Source: Leptospira fletcheri (GTDB lineage: Bacteria; Spirochaetota; Leptospiria; Leptospirales; Leptospiraceae). Taken from it: 64,000 nucleotides of DNA. Positions 8,237 through 19,500 of the stretch are shown here, piece by piece. A program made the position numbers and the translations under genes. Every line of letters begins with the position of its first letter. Position 1 is the stretch's first letter. The stretch covers positions 1-64,000 of the forward strand of contig NZ_RQET01000013.1 in assembly GCF_004769195.1 (NCBI RefSeq), in the 5' to 3' direction. The notes beneath the pieces are model-generated. The model saw nothing but the letters and a program-made list of their open reading frames with translations, was not told the origin of the DNA and did no database searches.

Positions 8237-8512
8237 TTACGTCTGTTTTCCTTTCAACTTTTCGAGTATCTCCCCAAGTCCTATGACCCGGATCTTCCGT
8301 TCGATCTCGCTTACTTCTTGCCCGAGTTTTTGCATCCGGGTATACAGCCTTTCGAATTTCTCATTATAAGAAGCCAATCTTTCGAATAATTCCTTTGCCC
8401 GTTTTAGTTGTCCGCGAGCACTCATTCTTTCGTGACGCTTTCGGAATTCCTCTATTCTTTGAGTCATCTCAATTTCTTCTTTCGTAAGACCGGGAGTTTT
8501 TTTCCGCTTCAT
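8237..8512 (-). CDS. Small coiled-coil protein downstream of parB
   Basis: This 91 aa, highly charged, helix-rich protein begins with basic MKRKK and contains a heptad-like run through residues 15-80 ([21 protein letters not shown]). Its start codon overlaps the stop of parB by four bases, so it is probably translated with parA and parB. No family was recognised. It resembles the C-terminal coiled coil of the ParB next door ([14 protein letters not shown] versus [14 protein letters not shown]), so it may be a partition accessory factor. That role is inference. Confidence 0.7.
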   Translation of the reverse strand: MKRKKTPGLTKEEIEMTQRIEEFRKRHERMSARGQLKRAKELFERLASYNEKFERLYTRMQKLGQEVSEIERKIRVIGLGEILEKLKGKQT

Positions 8513-9525
8513 ACGTGCAACCCCTGGACCCTCTTCTTCTCTCCGACAGACACAAGTTTCTCTATAGCTTCGCTCTCTTGACTTTGAAGAGCAGAAATTT
8601 GAGCATTCAATTCGGATATTTTTTTCCGAACTCCGATTAGTTTTCCTACAAGTCGATTGACCTCCGTCTTCTTGCCCGTAGCGGTTAGCCTAGAAAACTT
8701 CTTCTGAAATTCCTTTACTTTGTCCTTATTAGAATGAGTTTCTTTTGTCGTCTTTTGCTTTGCCGGTTTAGGATCTTTAGAGTGAAGCTCTTTACGGATT
8801 TCGGAAACATATCGAGTCGCAGTTCCGAGAGGTATATTCTCATTTTCCGAAATCTTCTTTGCGATATTTTTCTTTTCAAGGATCAAAACTTCACCCTGAA
8901 GGTTTGATCCTTGGTTTGGATCTTCGGCCAAAGCCTCATCCTCATCTCCAGATCCTTTCGTTTCGGAAAATAAATCCACCTCATCCTTTGGTATTTCACT
9001 CTTACGATCCCCTCCTCGGTTATCTAATACAAGCTCGTCCTTGTATTTACGGAGGATTCTCTTCTTTAGTCGTTCTTTCTTTTGCTCCGGGGTCAAGTGT
9101 CGGCGGAATAGATTGTCCCCTTCCAGGATGTCGTATTCCTCTTCCTCCGTTAAATCATTCATGTAGAAACGTACAGGAATGTTCTGGACTCGCCTTCTTA
9201 CCTCTTCGTTTTCATGCTCTTTCAATTCCAAAGCGATTCGGTAGCGGTTCTCTCCCGTGACAATAGTTCCGCCTTTCTTGGCAGTGAGCGCATCCAGGAT
9301 TCCGTTTATAGCGATGTCCTCTTTTAAGTTCTCGTATTCTTCCGGACTCAAAGGGTCGAAATCGTTCCGAGGGTTCGGTTTCAAACTCTCTGGCGGAACC
9401 ATCTTTACGATCGGATTCAATGCAACTCCCTTAGGAATATAGGGCCTAGATAGAGAAGCTCCGGGACGAGGTGTCCTCTCTTGAGTCTCCATCCATTCTT
9501 TAGCTTTCTCTTCCTCGCTTCTCAT
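8509..9525 (-). CDS. parB: ParB-like partition protein
   Basis: This 338 aa protein carries a ParB/Srx N-terminal domain at residues 40-150: [18 protein letters not shown], then [16 protein letters not shown], equivalent to the nucleotide-binding GEHR box of ParB. A central helical region ([14 protein letters not shown] and [14 protein letters not shown], the latter HTH-like) would bind a parS-type site. The C terminus is a charged coiled coil. It directly follows parA with an ATGA overlap. ParB with ParA segregates low-copy replicons. Here the pair may serve an integrated plasmid-like element or a second replicon. No parS repeat was found by eye. Confidence 0.88.
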   Translation of the reverse strand: MRSEEEKAKEWMETQERTPRPGASLSRPYIPKGVALNPIVKMVPPESLKPNPRNDFDPLSPEEYENLKEDIAINGILDALTAKKGGTIVTGENRYRIALELKEHENEEVRRRVQNIPVRFYMNDLTEEEEYDILEGDNLFRRHLTPEQKKERLKKRILRKYKDELVLDNRGGDRKSEIPKDEVDLFSETKGSGDEDEALAEDPNQGSNLQGEVLILEKKNIAKKISENENIPLGTATRYVSEIRKELHSKDPKPAKQKTTKETHSNKDKVKEFQKKFSRLTATGKKTEVNRLVGKLIGVRKKISELNAQISALQSQESEAIEKLVSVGEKKRVQGLHV

Positions 9526-10286
9526 ACGAACATCCTTTGTTTAGAAGTAACACTCCGCTTTTGGATTTGAAGGATTTCGTCTGCAAGTGATTCAAACCAA
9601 AGGTATCCTTTACTTCCGACCTTTAGGGCCTTTCCTTCTTCCGATGCTTTTTCAATCGCTCTCAGTTTTCCGATAGAAGTTCGAGTCACGGGATATTTCT
9701 TTTTTAAGTTAAAAAGTCTCTCTTCTTCCTGTTTTCCTTTACCAACCATAGAAGGGACCGCAACGATCCGAAGGGACTCTTTCTCGAAACCCTCTTCCAC
9801 GTCTTTTAAATCCTTCATTCCTTGGAACACCCAACGTTTCGGGCAAACAGGAGAAAGGATCAGATCGGAAATCGTAACCGCAAATTGCAACTCTACGGAT
9901 AAATGTCCCGGTGTATCTAAGACTATATAGTCGTAATCCAATCGTTTCAGGGAACTCCCCAAAGTAGAAAGAAGAAAGTCCGTTTCCAGATTCTTCGTCT
10001 TTGCTCCCAAGGAAATAGTCGCAGGCAATACTTCCAAGCCTGAAAACCCCGTTTTATGGACACAATCTTCGATTTCCTTTTCTCCTAGGATTACCGAAAG
10101 TACGTTTCTTTCCTCCAGATAGTTTCTATCCAAACTCCTCAAGAAAAAATCCGTTAGGTTATTGTTCAAATCCAAGTCCACCGCAAGGACTCGTTTTCCT
10201 TTCATAGAAAGATGGACCGATAAATTCGTAGAGTGTGTAGTCTTACCTACCCCTCCTTTTAAAGATGCGACTGCGATTATATACAC
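9522..10286 (-). CDS. parA: ParA-family partition ATPase
   Basis: This 254 aa protein begins [19 protein letters not shown], the deviant Walker A box of ParA/MinD ATPases with its signature Lys. It also has a VLDTPGHLS Walker A-prime/B segment near residue 120 and DLDLNNNLT near residue 40. It lacks an N-terminal HTH, so it is a type Ib-like short ParA. It forms an operon with parB and the 8237 coiled-coil gene. ParA polymerises or forms gradients on DNA to position replicons. The neighbouring recombinase and primase suggest a self-maintaining element. Confidence 0.93.
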   Translation of the reverse strand: MYIIAVASLKGGVGKTTHSTNLSVHLSMKGKRVLAVDLDLNNNLTDFFLRSLDRNYLEERNVLSVILGEKEIEDCVHKTGFSGLEVLPATISLGAKTKNLETDFLLSTLGSSLKRLDYDYIVLDTPGHLSVELQFAVTISDLILSPVCPKRWVFQGMKDLKDVEEGFEKESLRIVAVPSMVGKGKQEEERLFNLKKKYPVTRTSIGKLRAIEKASEEGKALKVGSKGYLWFESLADEILQIQKRSVTSKQRMFV

Positions 10287-10365
10287 AAGGTAAGCCTCCG
10301 GCGTCGTGATTGTTTACTTGGTTCGTTTTTTGAATGTACTTCTACCTACTAAAGAGAGAATCTAT

Positions 10366-11445
<1,080 letters not shown>

Positions 11446-11448
11446 TTT

Positions 11449-14400
11449 CTATTCTCCTAGACTAGCGTTTTCGGAAGCGTTTTGATCGATTTGCAGAGAA
11501 TCCCCGATTGATGCAGAAATTCCCGGTCCGTTTGCATTTTCTCCCCCTAGGCTACCCCCAGGCGAAGGGGGGGCGAGGGGCAGGCGAACCCCCGGCGAAG
11601 TGGGCTCTTTGCTAGGCGAAGTAGACGAAGGTCGGGGGTTTGGAAGGAGGACTGTATTCCAATCGAATACTTGTTTTGCACAAGTCTCTTCCTCTAAAAA
11701 GGTGAGAGTGAAATCATCCCCTCTTTCCTCTTCCCAAAGAAGTTCGTATTCTACTACGAGACCTTGTTTGCCTGGTCTCGCGTAGACGTATTCCAGTTCT
11801 TCCAATCTCTTTAAATGGATTCGAAGTCTGGTATCGCTTACTCCGGTTCTTTCCCGGATCTCTTTTCTTGTAAGCCGGACTTCCGACTTGTCCAGCTTTT
11901 TCTCGGTGCATAGTTCTTTCACATACGCGCCAATCTCCGAGAGTAGCTTTCTTGTGTGAGGGCTAAGATCATCTAAATTCCTTCCGAAGATCCGGTTAAA
12001 TAGGATCCCTGCTAAGGATATATCCGATCTCTCCACTTCGATATAGGGAACCTCTTTCCCCGTCGCATCCTTAGCCTTCTTGATCTCTCTTTGAAATTGG
12101 TGGAGAAGTGCAATCGAACGGATTAGAGTCAGGTATTTCTTTTGGTCCCGCCTCATCCTTAATCTTGTGTCCGGAAAATGAAGCTCGTTTGCGTAGGGAT
12201 TTACTACCGCCAAGGGCTTGAGTAGTCTCTGTATATTTTGGTGAAGTGTAACGATTCTATCCTTCGTCTTTTTCCTTAAGACCCCCTCCAAAGTCTCTTC
12301 CGATCTTTGGTTCATAAGAATCGTCTTCGTCTGCTCCCTGTCCTCGTTAACCGTTAAAACGATTGCCCTGTTTTGCAGTTCTTCGTCTATTTCCACGCTC
12401 GTCGTCGTAAGGAACAATACAACCGGGCCTTCCACCGTATATTCCGTCGTAGAAAGTTTGCCAGTTTGCTGGTCTTTAGAAGTCGTAGCTATACTGATCT
12501 TCTTTTCGCTTTGCAGGATCTTCAATGCGTATTTGGCTTTCTCTACTCCTTCCTCTTCCGAAATCGCAAGCACCTTGTATTTTAAGTCCTTCGCCCCCAT
12601 ATAAAAAAGGGACTGGCCTGTCATTGCTGAGTATTTCTCTTTCTCTTCTTCCGGCACGAAATCTAAGATTGAGTCCATAAGAGTCGACTTTCCCGCTGAG
12701 GAGGAGCTTTGTATAATCACTGCTAAAGGATTCTCCGTCCTTCTTGTGATCGTAGACAGATACCCTAAGAGTGAATTCGTCCTTTCCCCTACAAGCCCGC
12801 ATTTCTCGAAATCCTCCAAAATCCTAGAAACCAGTTCCGAATCCTTGAGATACCGGGTCGCTTCCTCCATCTCCTTAGGAGTTAACTGGATCTCTTCTTT
12901 TGCAGGCTTACGGATCTTCTCCAGGTGTTCCCATAGCATCTCTTCCGATTCCCGGAACACCTCTTTTAAATCGCTTCGGATCGTCTCTTCCAAGATCCCC
13001 GTCGCATCACCGGCACCTTGGATAAAGCCCTTCCTTGCCCTCTCGTTCATCAAATCCAAGGTCTCAATATGATAGTTTTCACCTACTAAGAGGCGCAAGT
13101 TCACCTTCATTATATCCATACCTTGGTTCTTAAAAAGGGAACGAACCCTATACTCTCTTTCCCCTTTGCGAAATACGATCTCTTCGTAACCCCTTGTCAC
13201 GACAAAGCCCTTGGAATTCTCAAGACCCTGCGGGGTTTCTTCTTTTAGCTCTGTCTCTTCCTCTAAAGAAGAAAGGTCTTCCTCGGTTTCAACAAAAGAC
13301 TCTTCCACTCTGATCTTCACCGCATCTAATACCAGTGCATTAAGCATCTCTCCTGGTTTTGCCACTTTTAACGCGTACTCGTTCACATCCATTTCCATCG
13401 GGAATTTTACCCGGTAGCATGGAATCCCTTCTTTTAAAAGTCGGGCCGCTAGCTTCTCCGACGCTTCGTTGCCCGCAGGATCGTTATCATAAGCTATGCT
13501 GACACGTTTCGGATTTTGCTTTAGAATCTCTTCATGGAGTTCTTCCGTATACCCCTCCACCCCAAAACTACAAGTCACGTTCCGGATCCCGTTCACATAG
13601 AATGTAAGTGCATCGATCACCGACTCGCAAAGAACAAGGCTCTTCTCCCCGAATGCTTCTCTGTTCCATAACCCGGCATGAGGGCCTTTCATATACCGGT
13701 GGCGGAAACGACCCATAGGCTTTTTCACTTCCAAGTGTCTCCCATACGCACCTGCAAGATTTCCATTCTCATCCAAAAGCGGGAATACGAGGTAGTTTTT
13801 AAAATGTTCGGAACCAACCTTCTCTGCCGCAAGGCCGAACTCGATAAGGGTCCTTCTCGCATCCTTGCCCTCCTGGACATGCCAGCTTGGAAGGAATCTT
13901 TCCACAAGACTTCCGTCACCCAAGCCCACTCGGAACTTCCGAAGGATCTCCTTATCATAGATCCCTCGGGACCTTAAATACTCCTTCGCTTCCTTGCTTT
14001 TAAAAAATGTCTCTTGGTAATACCCGAATACCGATTCGATGAGACCTTGCTCTTCTTTCGTGAATTCCTCGTATCTTTTGCGAGGTATTTCTTCTTTCCT
14101 TGGGACAATCGTATTTATAGAAGTTTGAGAAGTAGGTTCCGCAATTTGCAGTTTCCGCAGCTTCATAATCGCTTCTTTCACTGAAATTCCTTCCTTCTTC
14201 ATCACGAAGTCGATCGCGCTACCCCCCATTCTACAAGCTCCCATACAATGCCACAGGTTCTTGGAAGGGGTCACTACAAACGAGGGAGTCTTGTCCTCGT
14301 GGAAGGGGCATCTCCCCACCCAGTTCTTTCCATACGACTTTAAGTCCACTCCGTAGCCCCGAACCAAGGCCACGAGGTCCACGGACCGTTTCAGTTCTTC

Positions 14401-14469
14401 AAGGGTGGGATTTTTTTTCGCTATAGGCACTTTCTTCTCCGACACCATATATGTTACTGAGAATACCAT
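11449..14469 (-). CDS. CHC2/Toprim DNA primase with C-terminal ATPase and winged helix
   Basis: This protein of about 1000 aa begins with a CHC2 zinc finger (residues 50-85: [11 protein letters not shown] and [11 protein letters not shown]). A Toprim domain follows (about 270-330: LCES and [11 protein letters not shown]). Near residue 590 lies an ATPase with Walker [10 protein letters not shown] and a sensor-like LFLTTTS. A winged helix spans about 865-930 ([15 protein letters not shown]). The last 70 residues are a Pro/Ser-rich tail encoded by degenerate AGGCGAA repeats near 11560-11630. This is the layout of phage or plasmid replication primases, not chromosomal DnaG. The first ATG (14469) lies inside a palindrome and has no Shine-Dalgarno; the ATG at 14448 is a good alternative. 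Confidence 0.88.
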   Translation of the reverse strand: MVFSVTYMVSEKKVPIAKKNPTLEELKRSVDLVALVRGYGVDLKSYGKNWVGRCPFHEDKTPSFVVTPSKNLWHCMGACRMGGSAIDFVMKKEGISVKEAIMKLRKLQIAEPTSQTSINTIVPRKEEIPRKRYEEFTKEEQGLIESVFGYYQETFFKSKEAKEYLRSRGIYDKEILRKFRVGLGDGSLVERFLPSWHVQEGKDARRTLIEFGLAAEKVGSEHFKNYLVFPLLDENGNLAGAYGRHLEVKKPMGRFRHRYMKGPHAGLWNREAFGEKSLVLCESVIDALTFYVNGIRNVTCSFGVEGYTEELHEEILKQNPKRVSIAYDNDPAGNEASEKLAARLLKEGIPCYRVKFPMEMDVNEYALKVAKPGEMLNALVLDAVKIRVEESFVETEEDLSSLEEETELKEETPQGLENSKGFVVTRGYEEIVFRKGEREYRVRSLFKNQGMDIMKVNLRLLVGENYHIETLDLMNERARKGFIQGAGDATGILEETIRSDLKEVFRESEEMLWEHLEKIRKPAKEEIQLTPKEMEEATRYLKDSELVSRILEDFEKCGLVGERTNSLLGYLSTITRRTENPLAVIIQSSSSAGKSTLMDSILDFVPEEEKEKYSAMTGQSLFYMGAKDLKYKVLAISEEEGVEKAKYALKILQSEKKISIATTSKDQQTGKLSTTEYTVEGPVVLFLTTTSVEIDEELQNRAIVLTVNEDREQTKTILMNQRSEETLEGVLRKKTKDRIVTLHQNIQRLLKPLAVVNPYANELHFPDTRLRMRRDQKKYLTLIRSIALLHQFQREIKKAKDATGKEVPYIEVERSDISLAGILFNRIFGRNLDDLSPHTRKLLSEIGAYVKELCTEKKLDKSEVRLTRKEIRERTGVSDTRLRIHLKRLEELEYVYARPGKQGLVVEYELLWEEERGDDFTLTFLEEETCAKQVFDWNTVLLPNPRPSSTSPSKEPTSPGVRLPLAPPSPGGSLGGENANGPGISASIGDSLQIDQNASENASLGE

Positions 14470-14540
14470 AGATGGTAGAAATGGTCAACCATTTAGGGAA
14501 CCTGATCCAACACAAAAAGTGTCACTTATTGGTAGACACT
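14441..14540. promoter_or_regulatory. Operator-like palindrome array between primase and XRE regulator
   Basis: Within 100 bases lie TACCAT-AG-ATGGTA (14464-14477), ATGGT-CA-ACCAT (14481-14492), a related ACCATATATG near 14444, and AGTGTC...GACACT (14518-14540). The two ACCAT/ATGGT sites are spaced as a lambdoid-type repressor would use, and one covers the annotated primase start codon. The likely reader is the XRE protein encoded at 14574. Confidence 0.65.
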
Positions 14541-14573
14541 CACCTTTTGATAACGTATATGTTTCACTTAGAA

Positions 14574-14954
14574 ATGAAAAAGGTTTCCCCAAAACCCCAA
14601 AATGCAGGCTTTCCAGAGCGCCTCAAGGAACTCCGGATTCAAAAAGGATTCTCTCAAGAGGAACTTGCCGCACTAGTAGGGCTTCATAAAAACCACATCG
14701 GAAGATATGAACGCGGAGATTCCCAACCCACTGCGGATAAAATTCGCAAACTCGCCGACGTCTTGAGTGTCTCCGGAGATTTCCTTCTTGGAAATACCAC
14801 CGAAGACCAGGCAAAAGTTCAGATTGGAGACAGGGATCTTTTAAACCTTTTCAGCGAAGTCGAAAAACTATCCACTGAAGACAAAGAAAAAGTTACCGAT
14901 TTCCTCGACGCTTTTCTAATGAAACGGAAAATGAAACAAATGGTGGGAAGGTAA
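14574..14954 (+). CDS. XRE-family helix-turn-helix repressor
   Basis: This 126 aa protein carries a Cro/C1-type HTH at residues 12-68: ERLKELRIQKGFSQEELAAL, GLHKNHIGRYERG and DKIRKLADVLSVS. A short helical tail would serve oligomerisation. It is divergent from the primase-integrase unit, with the palindrome array between, which is the classic layout of a phage- or plasmid-type repressor controlling replication genes. The reading frame extends upstream to 14472 and another ATG is at 14559. 14574 is chosen because the fold begins just after it, but no start has a good ribosome site. Confidence 0.85.
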   Translation: MKKVSPKPQNAGFPERLKELRIQKGFSQEELAALVGLHKNHIGRYERGDSQPTADKIRKLADVLSVSGDFLLGNTTEDQAKVQIGDRDLLNLFSEVEKLSTEDKEKVTDFLDAFLMKRKMKQMVGR

Positions 14955-15019
14955 AGTTCCGAATTCTATCTTCTAATATCTAATAGGCTAGCGCCCGCCA
15001 AAACCGCTAAAGAACAAAC

Positions 15020-15379
15020 ATGAAGACCACAACTTCCCGGACCAAGACTCCCAAAAATACCAAAGGAAAAAAAGGAACCGCTCTTCCCTCGAAAGGAATG
15101 AGGGCCGTTGCTTTAAAAGATCTCTCCCCAAAAGGGGGCTACGTGGTCGTTCCCTCCGCAGAACTCAAAGAAATATTAAGGCAACTCACCGACCTACGCC
15201 AACTCGTTGAAGAAGCTCTCATTCAAGAAGCCCTCATTCAAAAAAACCTCATTCAAGAACAAGAACCCACTAAAGAGGAAATCCTCGCCGGTATCGCGGA
15301 AGGTTATAAAGAAGCTCAGCTCATCCTCGCAGGCAAACTCGAATCTAAATCCCTAACTCAATTCTTAAATGAATTATAA
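15020..15379 (+). CDS. Putative antitoxin of a RelE-like pair
   Basis: This 119 aa protein has a basic, Thr/Lys-rich N terminus, a central VALKDLSPKGGYVVVPSAELKEIL segment (residues 31-54), and a C-terminal helix EEILAGIAEGYKEAQLILAGK of the kind found in antitoxins paired with RelE/ParE toxins. Residues 65-79 are encoded by three consecutive 15-base units at 15212-15256 (EALIQ, EALIQ, KNLIQ), a small tandem repeat inside the linker. Its stop overlaps the start of the next gene by 11 bases. Antitoxin first fits a type II TA operon. The DNA-binding fold is not obvious. Confidence 0.7.
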   Translation: MKTTTSRTKTPKNTKGKKGTALPSKGMRAVALKDLSPKGGYVVVPSAELKEILRQLTDLRQLVEEALIQEALIQKNLIQEQEPTKEEILAGIAEGYKEAQLILAGKLESKSLTQFLNEL

Positions 15380-15695
15380 AGTCGAAACCACTCCTAATTT
15401 CGAAAGGGAGTTCAAACGTCTCGTAAAGAAATACCCTTCTCTTAAAAAGGAGATTGAGGACCTAGGCTGGGATATCGAAGAAAACCCCACTCAAGGCAAA
15501 AATCTCGGCCAAAACTGTTATAAGATCCGAATTCCTATCTCTTCCAAAGGAAAAGGAAAATCCGGCGGCGGAAGAGTCATCTCTTGCGTAGTCTTCATTG
15601 CTAAAACCGTCTTTCTACTTTCTATTTATGATAAAGCAGAAAAGGAAAATATCACTGATTCCGAGCTTGAAGGTTTTCTAAAGGAAATCCCCTAA
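15369..15695 (+). CDS. RelE/ParE-superfamily toxin
   Basis: This 108 aa protein has the RelE/ParE pattern: an N-terminal strand (YKVETTPNFEREFKRLVKKYPS), two helices, then GKNLGQNCYKIRIP, GGGRVISCVVF and VFLLSIYDKAEKENI. The size and the downstream position after a probable antitoxin both fit a type II toxin, which would be either an mRNA interferase or a gyrase poison. The length and sequence place it nearest HigB/RelE-like proteins. The pair lies at the junction between the parAB module and the carrier locus, where it could enforce retention of the island. Confidence 0.8.
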   Translation: MNYKVETTPNFEREFKRLVKKYPSLKKEIEDLGWDIEENPTQGKNLGQNCYKIRIPISSKGKGKSGGGRVISCVVFIAKTVFLLSIYDKAEKENITDSELEGFLKEIP

Positions 15696-15778
15696 AAGAC
15701 CGTCCATCCAAACTGGAACCGAGTCCATTCCAGAAACCACATACAACAAGTGCGTCATATTGACCCTATCTGACTATT

Positions 15779-16501
15779 TTAGTTTTTGCGAGGCTCACCT
15801 ACTTTAACCCCCTCTTTATCTAATATTCTTATCTGCTCTTCGGAATCTCTCTGAATCTGCTTATTCTTTTCTTCATCTGCTAAGTTTTGGGCTTCGCACT
15901 CTTCCAATGTATTGAAACGAGCATGACGAATATTACGAATCCCTTCTCCTCCGTAAATCAAATCCATCCTGCCAATGGATCCAGAAGACCGGGAATCGTT
16001 TGGAATTGTCAAAATAGGGTCTGCATAAAATTCATTTCCAGAACCCTTTTTTACAGGGAAATCACCTAAAAGGTTCAAACTCAGACTGGCCTTTTTTCCC
16101 TTAAATATTAAAGTATATTCTAGTTCATTGATAATCGTAACTTCTATCTTATATATTTCAGGGTGCTTATAAAACTTTGCTATAGCTCTACCCTCCTTTG
16201 GCCTAAAATCAAAGCAAGTCTCGCCCCAATAATTCATATATTCTATACATGATTTGCTGTTTGATTTTGGAACGCCGCCAGAAAGACATTCATCCCTTAG
16301 TCTTATCGCAGTTTCTCTATCAACAAGAAAAGCGAGACCATTGCCTCCTAATTGATAGGTAGAATTTATGGCATTCGCAACAGATTCTTTCTTTTTAAGC
16401 TCTAAACTTTCTTTACTATCTTTGCATGTAATTAGCAGAAAAAAAATTAAGAGCAATCCGCTGAATATGAAATTACAAAGTGCTTTCATTAGTTGCCTCA
16501 T
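15779..16501 (-). CDS. Lipoprotein, candidate immunity partner of the full-length toxin
   Basis: This 240 aa protein has a lipoprotein signal (MRQLMKALCNFIF, hydrophobic core, LLITC lipobox with Cys near residue 26). It overlaps the stop of the carrier gene by one base (TAATG), implying translational coupling. It is not evidently related to the other two partner proteins. Correspondingly, the carrier's effector is only distantly related to the orphan effectors. A membrane-anchored inhibitor facing the periplasm would fit immunity against a secreted cysteine peptidase. The function is inferred from position and localisation; no domain was recognised. Confidence 0.75.
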   Translation of the reverse strand: MRQLMKALCNFIFSGLLLIFFLLITCKDSKESLELKKKESVANAINSTYQLGGNGLAFLVDRETAIRLRDECLSGGVPKSNSKSCIEYMNYWGETCFDFRPKEGRAIAKFYKHPEIYKIEVTIINELEYTLIFKGKKASLSLNLLGDFPVKKGSGNEFYADPILTIPNDSRSSGSIGRMDLIYGGEGIRNIRHARFNTLEECEAQNLADEEKNKQIQRDSEEQIRILDKEGVKVGEPRKN

Positions 16502-19500
16502 TATTTATAGATCCGGAAAATTCGCAAGTAAGGCCAAGCCTCGGGAGGTATAGGTTGCCCGAATACCAAAACCTTCTGCTTCCCCTTTGAATCAATATAC
16601 TTCATCTGTTCTCCCGTATGATTCAAGTAAAGCAATTCTCCCTTAGAATTCTTACCAATCTCATAATAATGATTTGGCCCAGGCGTAGAATACATCCCTT
16701 TATTAAAGTCCGTATCCGCCCAAACCTGCATTGCCTCGCCGGGTTTCAATGAAAGCACCAAATTCTTGATCTCATACATAGGCATTGGATCCCCCGTATA
16801 CCGATTCGCTTCTTCAAAACCAACTCCATCCAATTTATCTCGATTGTTTAGAGGGTAGGTTTTTTCAAAACCAGTCAAGAAGGCTTGGTCCAAGACAAGT
16901 CCTTGAGTCTGCTGCTTTCCTGGAAGAATATCGCCCATTTCGATTTTGTTTAAGAAATAGTCTCCGAAACTAGCTTCAAATCTACCATTAACGCGGCCTT
17001 CCATATAATTCGTATCGACACGACAAATTGCAGCCTTAGTTTGTTCTCCGATTCTTTCGGAAGTTACTTTGTATTCTCCTTTTTCATTTTTCCCAAAAAT
17101 CAAATTCTTCTCTGCTTGGAAATTCTCCATTCTCGACCTCCGAATAGTTTCTAAGGTTGAAATCTCAGAACGCTTGCTCTTCATCCTTTTTGTCATATCT
17201 TTTTCAATCGCGACCTTCGCATCCTTTGGAATATCTGGATTAGATTTTAGCACCTCCAAAGTTTTGGACATCATGCTTAGACTTTCTTTTGCAGATGTAA
17301 TCCTTTCATTCCAAGGAGCTAAATTTGGGGTGAATCCTTTTCCATCTGGATACTTTGCTCGCAGATAGTCGATAATCACTTTAACAGGGATTTCCATCCC
17401 CGTATGTTTTGCACCGCCATCTTGCCCGTTAAATTCAGGTTCTGCAAGAGTCTTTAGATACTCATCACTTCCGAATCGAATCGAATTTCCGTTTTCATCA
17501 ACAAAACTATTTTTAAAGGTTCGATCTGCGATCCGATTAATTACTTCCATTTTCTTATTAATCTCGTCTTGAATCTGCTCCGGTTTTAACTTCTTGTTAT
17601 TTGCAAACTCGGCTTCTAAAGTCTTACGATAATCTTCTTTGACTTTATTAATTGTCTCATTCGCAAGTTTAGGGTCAACCGGATCGAACGGGAGTTTTTG
17701 GCTTCCTTGATCTCTTACGATCTTTTCAGGTTGGAGGAAGACTTCTTGGCCTTTCGTATTGAAATATTTTACCTTCTCTCCGCTTGTCATCGAATTTACG
17801 AAATCCCCAAGCAGTGTATCTCCTTTCCAAACTAGTCTTTGTTCAATCAAACCGTCCTTAGTAATCCGAACATATTCTTTTACATTCGGTTTTTCATAAT
17901 CCCGAACAAAAACTGTTTCTCCATTGAGAGTTGTCTTTTTATAAACTTTCTCTTTCCACTTCAATTCTGTCTCTTTAGGGCTATACGCCTTCTCAACTTC
18001 ACTTCTGGAAAGGATAGGCTCCTTCTCATCTACTATGTAGTTATGCACCACCACCGGCTCATCTCCTACGAATACAAAATAGCTGTGGTTCTTCTCTACT
18101 TCTAAGTTATACACTTTCTCAGGTCTACGAATCTCCTGGATCTCTCTGATTTCCAGTGTCCCTTCTACTTCCTCTTTCCAGTTGGAACGGAGGTCCTCGT
18201 TTACCCAAGACCTGTCTCCGATGGATGCAGCAATGACCGGGATATTTGCGAGTCTTCTCTTCAACTTCGCATTCTGTAGGCTTCTTCTCGTAATGCTTCT
18301 ATCACCTGCTCGCAGGTCTTCCACCTTCACCCACAGATCCCCTGAAACTCCGGAATCTTTACTCCTTTGTCCTGCATTTAACACTCCAAATGGGTGGTTC
18401 CATGTAGCTCCCAAGTTCCCTTCGTTTTCATACTTTAACTTGTGGATACTCATTACGTCGTGGATGAATGTCTCCGTGATCTTTTGGATTTCTATCTCAC
18501 CCGTCTCTTCGTTAAGAGAATAGACCTCTTCCCCTACTTTCAAGGATTGGATTGACCTTCTGCCTTTAGGAGTCCAAACTCCTGTTTCCGCTACAAAACA
18601 GGTTTTTGTCCGGAAGAGGTTCTCCGCAGTGTCCACTGCGCTCAGTCCCGTATTCGCACCACCAAAAGCAAGTAACACGTCTCCCAACACTCTGTTCGTT
18701 AGTTTCTGCCATGTCTCTGTCACAGAAGGTTCGAATTCGATTCGGATCCCGATTCTTTTCCCCGCAAGTTTCAGTTGTTGTTTGAAGAGCTTCTTCTTCT
18801 CTTCCGTATCCAGTTTGGATTTCATCTCTTCGAAGAGGTCGTTGATTTTGTTCACTCCTTCAGGGCTACTCAGGAGTACACTCAAGTCCGATTTGGACAA
18901 GAGTCCCATCTCTGCGAGAAGTTTTCCTGTTGTCGTCGCAACTGTCTTACTTCCTTTCTGAAAATTCTCGATCGCATGTTCTTGGATAAATGCCAAGTTC
19001 AGGTCGTTTTGGAAGTTGATGTTCCCTTCCAATTTCTCGAATTTTCCTGTTGCAGTATTATAATTTACCGATGCTACTGTAGATCCCTTGAACTGACCGC
19101 TCAAGTTCAGTCTTCCGTCGTTCGAGTAGTTGAGAGTAGCTCCGTGGCCTCTGAGGTTCGGAGGAAGTCTTCCGTCCCCGTAGTTGTAGTATCCTCCTAT
19201 GCTTGAGGTTCCGTCCTTACTCACGCTTGCAACCAATCCTCCGTGGTGTAGGTCTCCTTTTTCTTTCCCGAACAGATCCACTCCTCCGCTTACGCTCGTA
19301 TTCCCGCTACTTGCGTTATAGCTACCTCCCAAGAATCCTAAGCCTTCTCCATTCGCTCCCTTGAAGTTGTAGTTTACGTTCAAGTCGATTCCACTTCCGG
19401 GAGTAAAGCTCAGTCCTACGTTCGCTCCTTCGTCTGCGAATGCGAATCCTCCTCCCCAACCTCCTGCTTGTCCGTCTTCTCCGAGGAGAATGTCTTTGTT

